The notes beneath the pieces were generated by a model that was not told the origin of the DNA, did not search any database, and saw nothing but the letters and a program-made list of their open reading frames with translations. Made by a program: the position numbers and the translations under genes. From Candidatus Sulfopaludibacter sp. SbA3 (GTDB lineage: Bacteria > Acidobacteriota > Terriglobia > Bryobacterales > Bryobacteraceae), in the NCBI GenBank assembly GCA_945893365.1, contig CAMDED010000067.1, positions 1 through 39,093 of the forward strand: 39,093 bases of DNA, in the 5' to 3' direction. This document shows positions 13,554 to 21,767 of the stretch, in pieces (positions within the stretch are counted from its first letter, which is position 1; the number at the start of each line of letters is the position of its first letter).

Positions 13554-16387
13554 GGTCTCCTGATCCAGATCGGAGACGACCACGCCATCTGGTCGTCAGC
13601 CTGCATCACTCTTACATAGTAATAGCTCTCGCCCCGCGTCGGCTGACGGTCGGTGTACGTGAAGCTCACGTCGTTCTCCATCGGCTGGATGTTGTGGATG
13701 AACCGATTATTCCTGATGATGTCGATCTGCCGGATCGGCGCCGTGCCCAGCGCTTTCACGCTCAGCTTAAAATCGCCGCTTACGTTCTCCACAATGTCGC
13801 CCTGCAGGTACTCCGTTCCGCCCGTCTGCATGCGGTAATCGAGAACGATGTTATCCGTCGCTCCGTAGGAGTGCCGCTTGCGCATGGCGTCGAGCAGCCC
13901 TTGGCGCGTGGAGTCCGCGGCGATTGTGCACGCGTACGAAATGTGCGTGGATAAATGGTCCGAACTCACTTGCACGCCAAGCTTGTATCCCTTGGCCCAG
14001 GCATTCCACACGTATCCGGCCGGACGGAAACCCCCGGGCGCCGACGCGATATTGCCGCGGTGCGCCGCCTTCGGCGCGCCCTCGTATTCCGCTGAAACGC
14101 GGTCGCCCTGATACATTTCGACCAGCGGCTCGACCGCCGGATCGTTGTCCCGCCAGTCCGTTCCCATGCTGCTTGCCGAGGTGTGCGAAATCGCGATTCC
14201 GTCGTACTTCTTCAAATACTCGTAGAGCATCTTCGCGCCGGTCTCACCCTTAGCCTCAGACGCTGGTATCGGCAGGGTCGGGTTGCCGCGTTTGGCAAAA
14301 ATCACATTGCGATGCCCGTTCGGATAGCCAAGGCTGCGCTCATAGGCGTACAACGGCACGAACTTCGTTCCGAGGGTCCAGACGTCCGCCGCTTGCTGCT
14401 GGAGCCACGCAATGTACTCCTCGTCGGGACCGCCGAGGCCGTTATGTTCGCTCACTCCGAGAAAATCGAGATCCGCCGCGTCGATCGCGTAGCGGTACGT
14501 CTGCGCAAGCGTCCCGTCGTTGTTGCCGTCCATCGAGAACTCGGTGTGCCGGTGAGTGTCGCCGCGATAGATGCGGTAGGTCTTTCCCGCGGATTGGATC
14601 TCGTACGATCGAATTCGCTTGAGGTCGCCCGCTTCGTCCGAATGCGCCGTGAAGGTCTTCAACTCGGGCTGGATGCGGGGTTGCAGCGTGGCGCTCCGCG
14701 GCGCGCGCCCCTGTGCGGCCGGTGCAGGGATCTTCGCCGTGTAAACGTCGGAGCGCTTGAAGAGAAAATCTTCGTAGTCGCGGTTATCGGTTGCCCACGC
14801 CGCGTGGAGATTCCCATCCGCATCGCGCGCGAATCCGCCGCGCACGTCCGTACGCCCCTGGCTAAAGGGGACCTGGATGGGGGCGGTCCACCGCGAGCCG
14901 TCGTAGGATGTGCCGTAAATCTCCCACGCCGCGCGGTGCGCGGGCGCGTTATCATGCACGTCGCGCATACGCGCGAGGCGGTGGCGGAAGAAAACCCACG
15001 GGCGTCCCGATCCGTCGGTCTCGATAACGGGAAAATCATTGTACTCGCGGAGGTCCGCGGGCAACGACTGGTTCACGTCCGCGACCGGCTCTTTCCATGC
15101 GCCGCCTTCATAGACGGCGACCGCCATCGTCCGCCACTGGTAGAGCCGCGTGGCTTCTTTTCGCAGCAGAAATCCGGAGTCCTTCCCCCACTGCGAGCCG
15201 CTCTCGTTCCACGCGGCCCACAAGCGATCCTGTCTATCGATTGCGAGAGTGACGTGCGCTTCGTACTTCGGCGTTGACGCGACGTCCACGACATCCGACC
15301 ATTTGCCGTTCGACCACGAACGCATCGCCACATCGTAATTGCCTTTGTCGTAGCTGTCCCATGCCACGTAGACTCGCCCGGCGGAATCGGCGGCGATGGC
15401 CGGTTCCCAGTCGTTCGAGGGCGACTCCGAGACGCGCTCGGCCGCGGACCACGCCGACCCATCGAAACGCCGCGCGAAAATATCGGACTTTCCATTCCGG
15501 AATCCCTGCCATGCGACCCAAAGATTGCCGTTCGAATCAGCCGCCATGTTGTGATAGACGTCCGGCTGCGGCTCGCTCGTTAGCCTCTCGACGCCGGACC
15601 ATTCCTTACCGTTGAACCGCCGCGCGTACAGATCCCAGTTTCCATCCACTTGTTCGGACCAGACCGCCCACATGTGCCCGTTGCGGTCGCGGCCTTGTTT
15701 CACGTGAAAAACGTCGCCGGGCTTTGTCGTGACCTTCTGTGGCAGATCCCATTGGCCGCTTTTCAGACGCCGCACGAAAACCTCATTGCCTTTATCGCGG
15801 TATCCGACCCAGGCTATCCAAAGCTCGCCGTTCGCGCCCGCGGCTATCGATGGAAAATCGTTCTGATAGCCGGGCATCGAGATGTCGAGCGCGGCAGGGG
15901 CGCTGTCGATGACGACGGCTCCGCCCAGAGCGAGCAGCGGGGCGGCCCGCGACTTCGCCTCAACCTGGAATTCGCCCTGAGCCGTCTTGAAGCTCAATTT
16001 CGCACCCGCTTTGGCATCGACCACCAGGCCCGGCTCGTTGACGTACGGCACGGGAGCCGTGGGAAGTTCAGGCTCCCAGGCGCGGCGGACGAAGTTGACG
16101 CCCTGTTTGGTCGAGAAGGACCATCCGGTTTTCCCGCCGATCTTGTCCCCGGGCCGTGGCCGCCAGTTACGCAGCGCGATGACGGAGCCGCGCGAAGCCG
16201 TTACGGATCCGTCCCAATTCTTCGGCGCGGTGTCGGTGACGCCGAAGCGAATGCGGAGCGAAACGGCCGAGTCGTCAACGCCCACGGCTGCCGGCGCTTC
16301 CGCCCGCTGCGAGAACACCGCGACCAGGGCAAGCGATGCCGGCACGATGGCGAGCAGCGCTGTTCGCAAGACCCGAGTTGATGCCAT
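13550..16387 (-). CDS. Large secreted protein: sialidase-like beta-propeller followed by a PHP-like (DUF3604-type) domain
   Basis: 945 aa with a Sec-type signal (residues 1-30, ending in AEA). At about 170-400 there are at least four repeats of about 50 residues, each with a pattern like GNLWVAWQGF...FARRFDGSAW, as in sialidase-type propellers. From about 600 the sequence IYRGDTHRHTEFSMDG begins a PHP-like metal-dependent hydrolase domain, continuing with LDFLGVSEHNG and ISHTSASSMGTDWRD. The last 100 residues form a beta-rich tail with FKLSVKALGTAPI and the end YVRVMQADDQMAWSSPIWI. DUF3604 proteins have no settled function; a phosphoesterase or other hydrolase role is possible. It heads an operon with the PIG-L deacetylase. 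Confidence 0.75.
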   Translation of the reverse strand: MASTRVLRTALLAIVPASLALVAVFSQRAEAPAAVGVDDSAVSLRIRFGVTDTAPKNWDGSVTASRGSVIALRNWRPRPGDKIGGKTGWSFSTKQGVNFVRRAWEPELPTAPVPYVNEPGLVVDAKAGAKLSFKTAQGEFQVEAKSRAAPLLALGGAVVIDSAPAALDISMPGYQNDFPSIAAGANGELWIAWVGYRDKGNEVFVRRLKSGQWDLPQKVTTKPGDVFHVKQGRDRNGHMWAVWSEQVDGNWDLYARRFNGKEWSGVERLTSEPQPDVYHNMAADSNGNLWVAWQGFRNGKSDIFARRFDGSAWSAAERVSESPSNDWEPAIAADSAGRVYVAWDSYDKGNYDVAMRSWSNGKWSDVVDVASTPKYEAHVTLAIDRQDRLWAAWNESGSQWGKDSGFLLRKEATRLYQWRTMAVAVYEGGAWKEPVADVNQSLPADLREYNDFPVIETDGSGRPWVFFRHRLARMRDVHDNAPAHRAAWEIYGTSYDGSRWTAPIQVPFSQGRTDVRGGFARDADGNLHAAWATDNRDYEDFLFKRSDVYTAKIPAPAAQGRAPRSATLQPRIQPELKTFTAHSDEAGDLKRIRSYEIQSAGKTYRIYRGDTHRHTEFSMDGNNDGTLAQTYRYAIDAADLDFLGVSEHNGLGGPDEEYIAWLQQQAADVWTLGTKFVPLYAYERSLGYPNGHRNVIFAKRGNPTLPIPASEAKGETGAKMLYEYLKKYDGIAISHTSASSMGTDWRDNDPAVEPLVEMYQGDRVSAEYEGAPKAAHRGNIASAPGGFRPAGYVWNAWAKGYKLGVQVSSDHLSTHISYACTIAADSTRQGLLDAMRKRHSYGATDNIVLDYRMQTGGTEYLQGDIVENVSGDFKLSVKALGTAPIRQIDIIRNNRFIHNIQPMENDVSFTYTDRQPTRGESYYYVRVMQADDQMAWSSPIWIRRP

Positions 16388-16697
16388 AGCGCCTAGAATT
16401 ATCGCATGCTCGGGCCGTGTAGTTCCTTAGCGAAACCCGGAGTTGGCTCCGCGTAGACGATTCGCCTCAGCTCCCGATAGGGTTGCCGCTCCGGAGCCCG
16501 GATCACGCGAAGTTGAGAGCGGTCGCAAGCTTATCCGGAAAAGGCTCGCACGTCGTGGCGCTCAGGCGACGGATCGTACTTCCGCGGAGGGATGTACCTG
16601 TGGGGCGAGGCGTCGATGCAGAGAAGAAATAGACTGGACGCCAGGTGAGTCGCGCGGGCGTCTTGCACGCGGTTCGGAGCGACTTCGTAAAGAGGCT
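16388..16697. other. 310-bp spacer without a clear gene
   Basis: It lies between the starts and ends of two minus-strand genes. On the minus strand, one frame from about 16697 down to a stop at 16531 reads like protein (CIDASPHRYIPPRKYDPSPE), but it has no start codon and continues the shifted frame of the MFS gene tail. It may be a decayed C-terminus or chance. Close to 16388 is the candidate -10 listed separately. No hairpin with a T-run was found. Confidence 0.3.
16398..16403 (-). promoter_or_regulatory. Candidate -10 for the propeller/PHP gene
   Basis: On the minus strand GATAAT ends 10 nt before the ATG at 16387. This would give a leader of about 4 nt, and there is no Shine-Dalgarno. 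Confidence 0.3.
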
Positions 16698-17903
16698 CTA
16701 CGTCGCGGTCCTTCTTTCCCCGCGGATCAGCAGGAACACCAGAGCGGTCGCAATCAGCGGAATAATGCTCGCTCCGATGAGGATCGGCTCGAATGAGTAG
16801 CGATCGGCGACGCGGCCGATAATGAGCGTCGAGAGGATGGTTCCGATTCCCGCGCCGGTGCCGCTCATGCCGCTCACCGAGGCCACGCTCCGCGAAGGAT
16901 ACAGGTCGGCCGGCAGCGCCAACGCCATCGTCGACCAAGCCGCGTACGCGAACGTCGAAACCGCGAACAGCGCGATGAGGACCGCGAAATTCGAGGCAAA
17001 CGCGGCGAAGGCCAATAGCGACATACCCAAGCCGCAAATCAGAATCACGAATTTGCGCGCCGCGGCCACGCTCCAGCCACGCCGGATGAGCCAACTCGAC
17101 AGCCCGCCTCCAAAGAAATTGCCCAGGTCGGCCGCGAGGAACGGAACCCAGAAGCCGAGAGCGCTGTCTTCGATTTTGAATCCCTTCGAGACAAGGTAAA
17201 TCGCGAACCAGTCCGTGACGAAGAACCAAACGGGGTCCGTCAGCGACTTGCCAAGAATAATGCCCCAGGTTTTCGGCATGCGCAGCAGCGTGGACATGGC
17301 TGCGGGGCGCTCGGATGCGGCATCGGCGGCGGTCGCGGGCGGTTTCGCGGGAACCGCGGCGCGCCAGGCGATCACCCAGAGAAAGCCGAGTGTCCCGGTG
17401 ATCAGGAATGCCGGCCGCCAGCTTCCGAACGTCTTGTAGAGCCAGATCACAAGAACCGGAGCGATCGCGCCGCCGACCGCGGAGCCGCTGTCATAGACCG
17501 CCACCGCCCAGCCGCGCTCGGAGGCTGGAAACCATTCGGCGACGGTCTTCGCCGCCCCGGGCCAGTTAGCCGCTTCACCGAGCCCGAGCAGGAATCGGAA
17601 GGCGGCGAAACTCCGCAGGCCCGTGGCGAGCGAAGTCGCCATGGCAGCCGTGGAATACCACAGGACTGAGAGAGTGAGGCCCTTCCGCGTGCCCAGGCGA
17701 TCGAGTACGCGGCCGGCTGCCGTTTGTCCGGCCGCATAGGCGATGCGAAAGGCCACCACGATGAGCGCGAAGTCCGAATTCGTCCAAGTGAATTCAGTCT
17801 TCAGATACGGCGCGAGAACGCTGAGCGTCTGGCGGTCGATGTAATTGATTGTCGTGGAGGCGAACAGCAGGCCGCCAATCCACCAGCGCGTTCGTGAGTT
17901 CAT
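16698..17903 (-). CDS. MFS transporter, ACS (anion:cation symporter) family
   Basis: A 401-aa permease with about 12 membrane segments. The first segment carries the ACS signature [16 protein letters not shown]. Further markers are the cytoplasmic loop [12 protein letters not shown] after helix 2 and [17 protein letters not shown] in helix 4. Characterised ACS members import hexuronates, glucarate, galactonate and related organic anions with protons. It lacks an adjacent catabolic gene, unlike the second ACS permease at 20532. The ATG at 17903 is the natural start before helix 1. There is no recognisable -10 near the ATG. Confidence 0.85.
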   Translation of the reverse strand: MNSRTRWWIGGLLFASTTINYIDRQTLSVLAPYLKTEFTWTNSDFALIVVAFRIAYAAGQTAAGRVLDRLGTRKGLTLSVLWYSTAAMATSLATGLRSFAAFRFLLGLGEAANWPGAAKTVAEWFPASERGWAVAVYDSGSAVGGAIAPVLVIWLYKTFGSWRPAFLITGTLGFLWVIAWRAAVPAKPPATAADAASERPAAMSTLLRMPKTWGIILGKSLTDPVWFFVTDWFAIYLVSKGFKIEDSALGFWVPFLAADLGNFFGGGLSSWLIRRGWSVAAARKFVILICGLGMSLLAFAAFASNFAVLIALFAVSTFAYAAWSTMALALPADLYPSRSVASVSGMSGTGAGIGTILSTLIIGRVADRYSFEPILIGASIIPLIATALVFLLIRGERRTAT

Positions 17904-17969
17904 GGCCTCGCTTCAAAACCAAGGGCCACGATACGCTACCGGACGCCGCAAACGCAACGCCTGTTTTCG

Positions 17970-18851
17970 TTAACGGGCTTCGATCCGTCCCATCAATCCG
18001 TTCTGATAGTCCTGAAACGCCTGGTAGATTTCGGCTTTCGTGTTCATCACAAATGGACCGGCGCGCGCGACGGGTTCGCCGATCGGTTCGCCCGCGATGA
18101 ACAGAACATCCAGAGGAGCGCCGCTCTCGTTCGCGATCGGAATCGAGCCGCCATCCCGAAGGAAGGTTGCGTAGTCGCCGGCGGCCGCCTTGACGGAACC
18201 GGCGCCGAGCGAAGCCTCCCCTTCGATCACGTAGACCAGGGCGTTGCTCCCGGGCTCGGCGGCTTGCAGATACCGCGCTCCCGGCTGCAGCGTGAGATGA
18301 AGGTACGCGATCTCCGTTCGCGACTCGATGACGCCCTTCCGTCCGAGCGCCTCGCCGGCGATGATTCTCGCCTTCACGCCAAGGTCCGCGTCCACCGCGA
18401 CGGGAACCTCCGCGGCGGGAATTTCCTGATAGCGCGGCGCGGCCATCTTGTCCCGGCGCGGTAGGTTCACCCAGAGCTGAAAAGCGTGAAGCCGTCCACC
18501 CGACTTCGAGAACTCGGCGCCCGGCATTTCCGAATGCACCAAACCCGAGCCGGCGGTCATCCACTGCACGTCTCCCGGACCCAGCGTTCCGTGGTTGCCC
18601 CGCGAGTCGCGGTGCTCCATTTGGCCTTCGATCACATAGGTGACGGTTTCAAAGCCACGATGCGGATGGTCCGGAAAACCCTTCGCCTCACCGGGCGCGA
18701 AATCGACCGGCCCAAGATGGTCGAGCAACAGGAACGGGTCCAGTTCTCTCATTTCACGAGAAGGGAACGCCCTGCGGATGCGCATGCCCTCTCCCTCCAA
18801 CATTTCCACCGCCGGCACAATACCGGCGACACTGCGAAGCTTCGTGTTCAT
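17970..18851 (-). CDS. Pirin-family bicupin protein
   Basis: 293 aa. The N-terminal cupin carries FPDHPHRGFETVTYVIEG, with the metal-binding His pair, and then HSEMPG. It is followed by the pirin landmark LHAFQLWVNLP and a C-terminal cupin ending in FVMNTKAEIYQAFQDYQNG. Pirins bind iron, and some act as quercetin dioxygenases or redox-responsive regulators. The ATG at 18851 overlaps the DoxX stop (ATGA), so the pair is coupled. The longer open frame upstream is antisense or shadow sequence of DoxX. With the divergent MarR and nitroreductase it suggests a redox or quinone-stress module. Confidence 0.9.
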   Translation of the reverse strand: MNTKLRSVAGIVPAVEMLEGEGMRIRRAFPSREMRELDPFLLLDHLGPVDFAPGEAKGFPDHPHRGFETVTYVIEGQMEHRDSRGNHGTLGPGDVQWMTAGSGLVHSEMPGAEFSKSGGRLHAFQLWVNLPRRDKMAAPRYQEIPAAEVPVAVDADLGVKARIIAGEALGRKGVIESRTEIAYLHLTLQPGARYLQAAEPGSNALVYVIEGEASLGAGSVKAAAGDYATFLRDGGSIPIANESGAPLDVLFIAGEPIGEPVARAGPFVMNTKAEIYQAFQDYQNGLMGRIEAR

Positions 18852-19195
18852 TTTCCTCCCCATTTTCCCCACACCACAAACAGCATTGCGGCCAATAACA
18901 CCAGGGCCATCGCCGGGCTGCCGCCCACGATGAATATATGCGTGGCGGCGGCTCCCACCATCACCGGCACCAGCAGAGCCGCGCCGTATAGCGCAAGGGG
19001 CGTCACGAGAAGGATGGCCCCGAGCGCTTCGAGCACCCCGGTGAAGTAGCGAAACCACTGGCCGAGACCTATCTTGGCGAACACCTCGGCGTCGCCGCCG
19101 GTAAGCTTGGCGCTTCCCGCCATTAAAAATAGAGCCGCGCTTGCGATTCGTACGATCCACAGGGCAGCCGTTTTCAGAGTGAAGTTCATTGACAT
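18848..19195 (-). CDS. DoxX-family membrane protein
   Basis: A 115-aa protein with four membrane helices. The first is IVRIASAALFLMAGSAKLTG, with the DoxX-type GxxKL motif. Later helices contain FTGVLEALGAILLV and ALLVPVMVGAAATHIFI. DoxX proteins are small quinone-linked or redox-associated membrane proteins whose biochemical role is largely unsettled. The start may be the ATG at 19195 or the in-frame ATG at 19189 two codons later. The latter would be 8 nt from a TATAGT on the minus strand. It is coupled to pirin and divergent from MarR. Confidence 0.85.
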   Translation of the reverse strand: MSMNFTLKTAALWIVRIASAALFLMAGSAKLTGGDAEVFAKIGLGQWFRYFTGVLEALGAILLVTPLALYGAALLVPVMVGAAATHIFIVGGSPAMALVLLAAMLFVVWGKWGGK

Positions 19196-19219
19196 CGACT
19201 ATATTGATGTGAAGATAAT
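19189..19219. promoter_or_regulatory. Divergent promoter/operator region between DoxX and MarR
   Basis: The forward strand has TTGACA (19189-19194) and GATAAT (19214-19219, 19-bp spacing), ending 7 nt before the MarR ATG at 19227. The reverse strand has TATAGT (19203-19198), 8 nt before an ATG at 19189. An imperfect inverted repeat CATCGA...TTGATG (19193-19209) overlaps both and is a candidate MarR operator for autoregulation and control of doxX-pirin. Confidence 0.4.
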
Positions 19220-19226
19220 TAAAAGG

Positions 19227-19700
19227 ATGCAAAAAGCGCCGGCGATTCATCTATGGCTTGTGCTGTGGAAGGCGCACGATGCGCTTCGTGAGCACGCGGT
19301 CCGGGACATCTCCGCCACGGGCCTGGGCTTCTCGGACTTTGCGGTTCTCGAAGCGCTTCTCCACAAGGGCCCGATGCCGGTCAATGCGATCGGCCCCAAG
19401 GTCTGCCTGACTCCCGGGTCCATCAGCGTGGCGATCGACCGCCTGGAGCGCAAGGCGCTTGTCGAAAGAAAACTGGACCCGGACGACCGGCGCGCCCGCA
19501 TCGTGCATCTGACGGCCGATGGTTGCGCGCTGATCGGCGGAGCCTTCGCCGGTCATGAAGCCGCGATGGCGCGTGCCGTTTCGGGGCTATCCGCGGTGGA
19601 GCGCGCCGAAGCCGTCAAGCTGCTGCGGAAGCTGGGAAAGAAGGCGCGGCTGCTTCTCGATGAGTCCGATGCGCGCCTGAAGGCATCGAATATTCAATGA
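19227..19700 (+). CDS. MarR-family transcriptional regulator
   Basis: A 157-aa winged helix-turn-helix repressor. The core runs from LGFSDFAVLEALLHKGPM through the recognition region (LTPGSISVAIDRLERKAL) to the wing KLDPDDRRARIVHLTADG, a classic MarR signature with the DxRR motif. The start at 19227 is chosen because the domain begins MQKAPAIHLWLVLWKAHDAL. Earlier in-frame starts lie in the promoter or antisense to DoxX. Its stop overlaps the nitroreductase ATG (ATGA). It most likely responds to phenolic or quinone compounds and represses itself, the nitroreductase and possibly the divergent pair. Confidence 0.9.
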   Translation: MQKAPAIHLWLVLWKAHDALREHAVRDISATGLGFSDFAVLEALLHKGPMPVNAIGPKVCLTPGSISVAIDRLERKALVERKLDPDDRRARIVHLTADGCALIGGAFAGHEAAMARAVSGLSAVERAEAVKLLRKLGKKARLLLDESDARLKASNIQ

Positions 19701-20326
19701 CAACACTACCCAACCCGCAAGACCTGACGCGAAGCAAACTCGCTCAGACTTCAGCCGGTGTCCATGCTTTGGTCCGGCAGCGATGGAGTCCGCGATCTTT
19801 CTCCAGCCGGGAGGTCCATCCCGACGACTTGAAGCTGATGCTCGACGCGGCGCGGTGGGCTGCTTCCTGCTTCAACGAGCAGCCGTGGCGGTTCATCGTG
19901 GGGGCGAACCCGCGGACGGCTACGTATAAAAAACTGCTCGAATGTCTGGTGGAGGCGAACCGGCAATGGGCCAAAGCCGCGCCCGTCCTCATGCTCACAC
20001 TTGGAAAGCGCACGTTCACTCACAATGCGAAGCCTAACCACTATGGACTGCACGACGCGGGGTTGGCGCTCGCGGGCGTTATGCTTCAGGCCACGTCGAT
20101 GGGCATTTTCGTTCATGGGATGGGCGGCTTCGAACACGAGAAGGCCCGCACGGCTTTCGCCATTCCGGACGACTACGAGATGGGCGCGGCGGTTGCGATC
20201 GGCTATTTGGGCGATCTTTCAGGACTGACTGGAAAGACTCTCGACCAGGAACTCGCGCCGCGCACGCGGAAGCCTCTGGAAGAGATCGCATTCGAAGACT
20301 CGTTCGGGCAGGCGCTGGCTCTCTGA
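19697..20326 (+). CDS. Nitroreductase-family flavoprotein
   Basis: 209 aa. An FMN-dependent NAD(P)H reductase fold for nitro compounds or quinones. It has the FMN-binding start VRQRWSPRSFSSREV, the ARWAASCFNEQPWRFIV segment, the GLHDAGLALAGVMLQATSMG helix and GYLGDLSGL near the C-terminus. The ATG overlaps the MarR stop, so both are co-transcribed. No separate promoter is needed. The 205-bp spacer after it (20327-20531) contains no supportable gene. Confidence 0.88.
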   Translation: MTTLPNPQDLTRSKLAQTSAGVHALVRQRWSPRSFSSREVHPDDLKLMLDAARWAASCFNEQPWRFIVGANPRTATYKKLLECLVEANRQWAKAAPVLMLTLGKRTFTHNAKPNHYGLHDAGLALAGVMLQATSMGIFVHGMGGFEHEKARTAFAIPDDYEMGAAVAIGYLGDLSGLTGKTLDQELAPRTRKPLEEIAFEDSFGQALAL

Positions 20327-20531
20327 CTACCCTGAAAGAATTCATGCTGCGATGGGGGACCGCCCTCCCGGCGTGTCGCAGTATCCGATGGGAACCTGAG
20401 GTGCGGACGATACGCGAACCGATCCGCTGTAGCGCCGCAAGTACGCGCCGCACCTTTGCCGGCGGGCCACACGCTTATGCGGCGATGGAAAACCGCAGCG
20501 TGTCGGAACCTGCGGCATTGCTTGGCATAGT

Positions 20532-21767
20532 TCATCGAGCCGGACTTCTCGATCCCCGCACGGTCCCCATCACAATCCCCGTCGCCACCACGTGCAGGAA
20601 GCCCATCACCCAGAATACGCTCTGATAGCCAAACGCATCCACAATCCGGCCCACCACCGGCGTCGAGAGCGCGCCCGCCAGACCGCTTCCCAGGCCCACG
20701 ACCCCCGCCGCCGACCCCACCATCGAGACCGGGAAAATGTCGTTCGTCATCGTCATCAGGTTCGTCTTCCATGCCATGTGGCCGAACGTCACAACGCAGA
20801 TCGCGGCCAGTGCCGGCGTCGAGGGCAAATAGGCGACCAGAATTCCAACCGGCATCAACAGCGCCGCCGGAATCATCACGCTGCGCCTCGCTTTCAGGAC
20901 CGGTGTGCCGCGGGCGATGAAACGTCCCGATAACCAACCTCCGAAGATCGACCCAAGATCGCCCGACAGGTACGGAATCCAGGCCACCATGCCGATCTCC
21001 GCAAGCGTGAACTGACGAACGTCCTGTAAATACTTCGGCAGCCAGAAAAGGTAGAACCACCATACCGGGTCGGCGAAGACTCGCGAGACCAGTAGTCCCC
21101 AGACGTGCCGGGAACGCAGCAGTACACGGTAGGGAATGCGTTCCTGCTTCTCCGCTCCGCGGCCTTCCAGGATGTATGCGCGTTCGGCGGCGGAAATACG
21201 CGGGTGCGCCGCAGGCAGCCTGTAATGCACCAGCCAGAACGCCAACCACAGAAAGCCGAGCCCCCCGGTTAGCACGAACGCGTACCTCCACCCGAACCGC
21301 AGCGTCATCCAGGCGATTAGAGGCGGCGAGATCACCGCGCCCGTGGCCGCCGCCGCATTCACCAAACCGTTCGCGATGGCTCGTTCTTTAGCCGGAAACC
21401 ATTCGGAGACGGCCTTCCCGGCCGCCATGAAATTTCCCGATTCTCCCATCCCAAGCAGGAAGCGGAACACGCTGAGATCCATCGCCCCGCGCGCCAAGCC
21501 GTGGAGTGCGTTGGCGGCGCTCCACCAAGCCATGAACACGGCCAGCGCCGCACGCGTGCCCCAGCGGTCTACCAACCATCCGGAGACGATGTACATCGCC
21601 GTATACGGAACCAGGAACGCCGTCAGGATATTCGAATACTCGGTGTTGGAAATCCCCAGCTCGCGCGTCAGAGCCGGCGCCGCGACGGAGAGCGTCTGGC
21701 GGTCGACGTAGTTGATCACCGTGGCCAGAAACAGCAGCCCGGCGACGCGCCAGCGATAGTTCGTCAT
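20532..21767 (-). CDS. MFS transporter, ACS family, sugar-acid uptake
   Basis: 411 aa with about 12 helices. The first helix carries INYVDRQTLSVAAPAL, nearly the same ACS signature as the permease at 16698. RFLLGMGESGNFMAAGKAVS marks helix 4, and WWFYLFWLPKYLQDVR lies in the second half, as in hexuronate permeases. It is the last gene of the operon of GntR, DHDPS-type lyase, enolase-superfamily dehydratase and permease, and overlaps the dehydratase stop by 4 bp. Together these suggest import and catabolism of a hexuronate, aldonate or aldarate. Confidence 0.88.
   Translation of the reverse strand: MTNYRWRVAGLLFLATVINYVDRQTLSVAAPALTRELGISNTEYSNILTAFLVPYTAMYIVSGWLVDRWGTRAALAVFMAWWSAANALHGLARGAMDLSVFRFLLGMGESGNFMAAGKAVSEWFPAKERAIANGLVNAAAATGAVISPPLIAWMTLRFGWRYAFVLTGGLGFLWLAFWLVHYRLPAAHPRISAAERAYILEGRGAEKQERIPYRVLLRSRHVWGLLVSRVFADPVWWFYLFWLPKYLQDVRQFTLAEIGMVAWIPYLSGDLGSIFGGWLSGRFIARGTPVLKARRSVMIPAALLMPVGILVAYLPSTPALAAICVVTFGHMAWKTNLMTMTNDIFPVSMVGSAAGVVGLGSGLAGALSTPVVGRIVDAFGYQSVFWVMGFLHVVATGIVMGTVRGSRSPAR

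Noticed and set aside
14183-15277. Plus-strand open frame (364 codons) inside the propeller/PHP gene
   Set aside because: Arg/Val-rich shadow; the opposite strand carries regular propeller repeats and a PHP motif.
20203-21291. Minus-strand open frame (362 codons) over the MFS gene and the spacer before it
   Set aside because: Gly/Arg-rich composition in a shifted frame of the MFS gene; no start signal and no domain.
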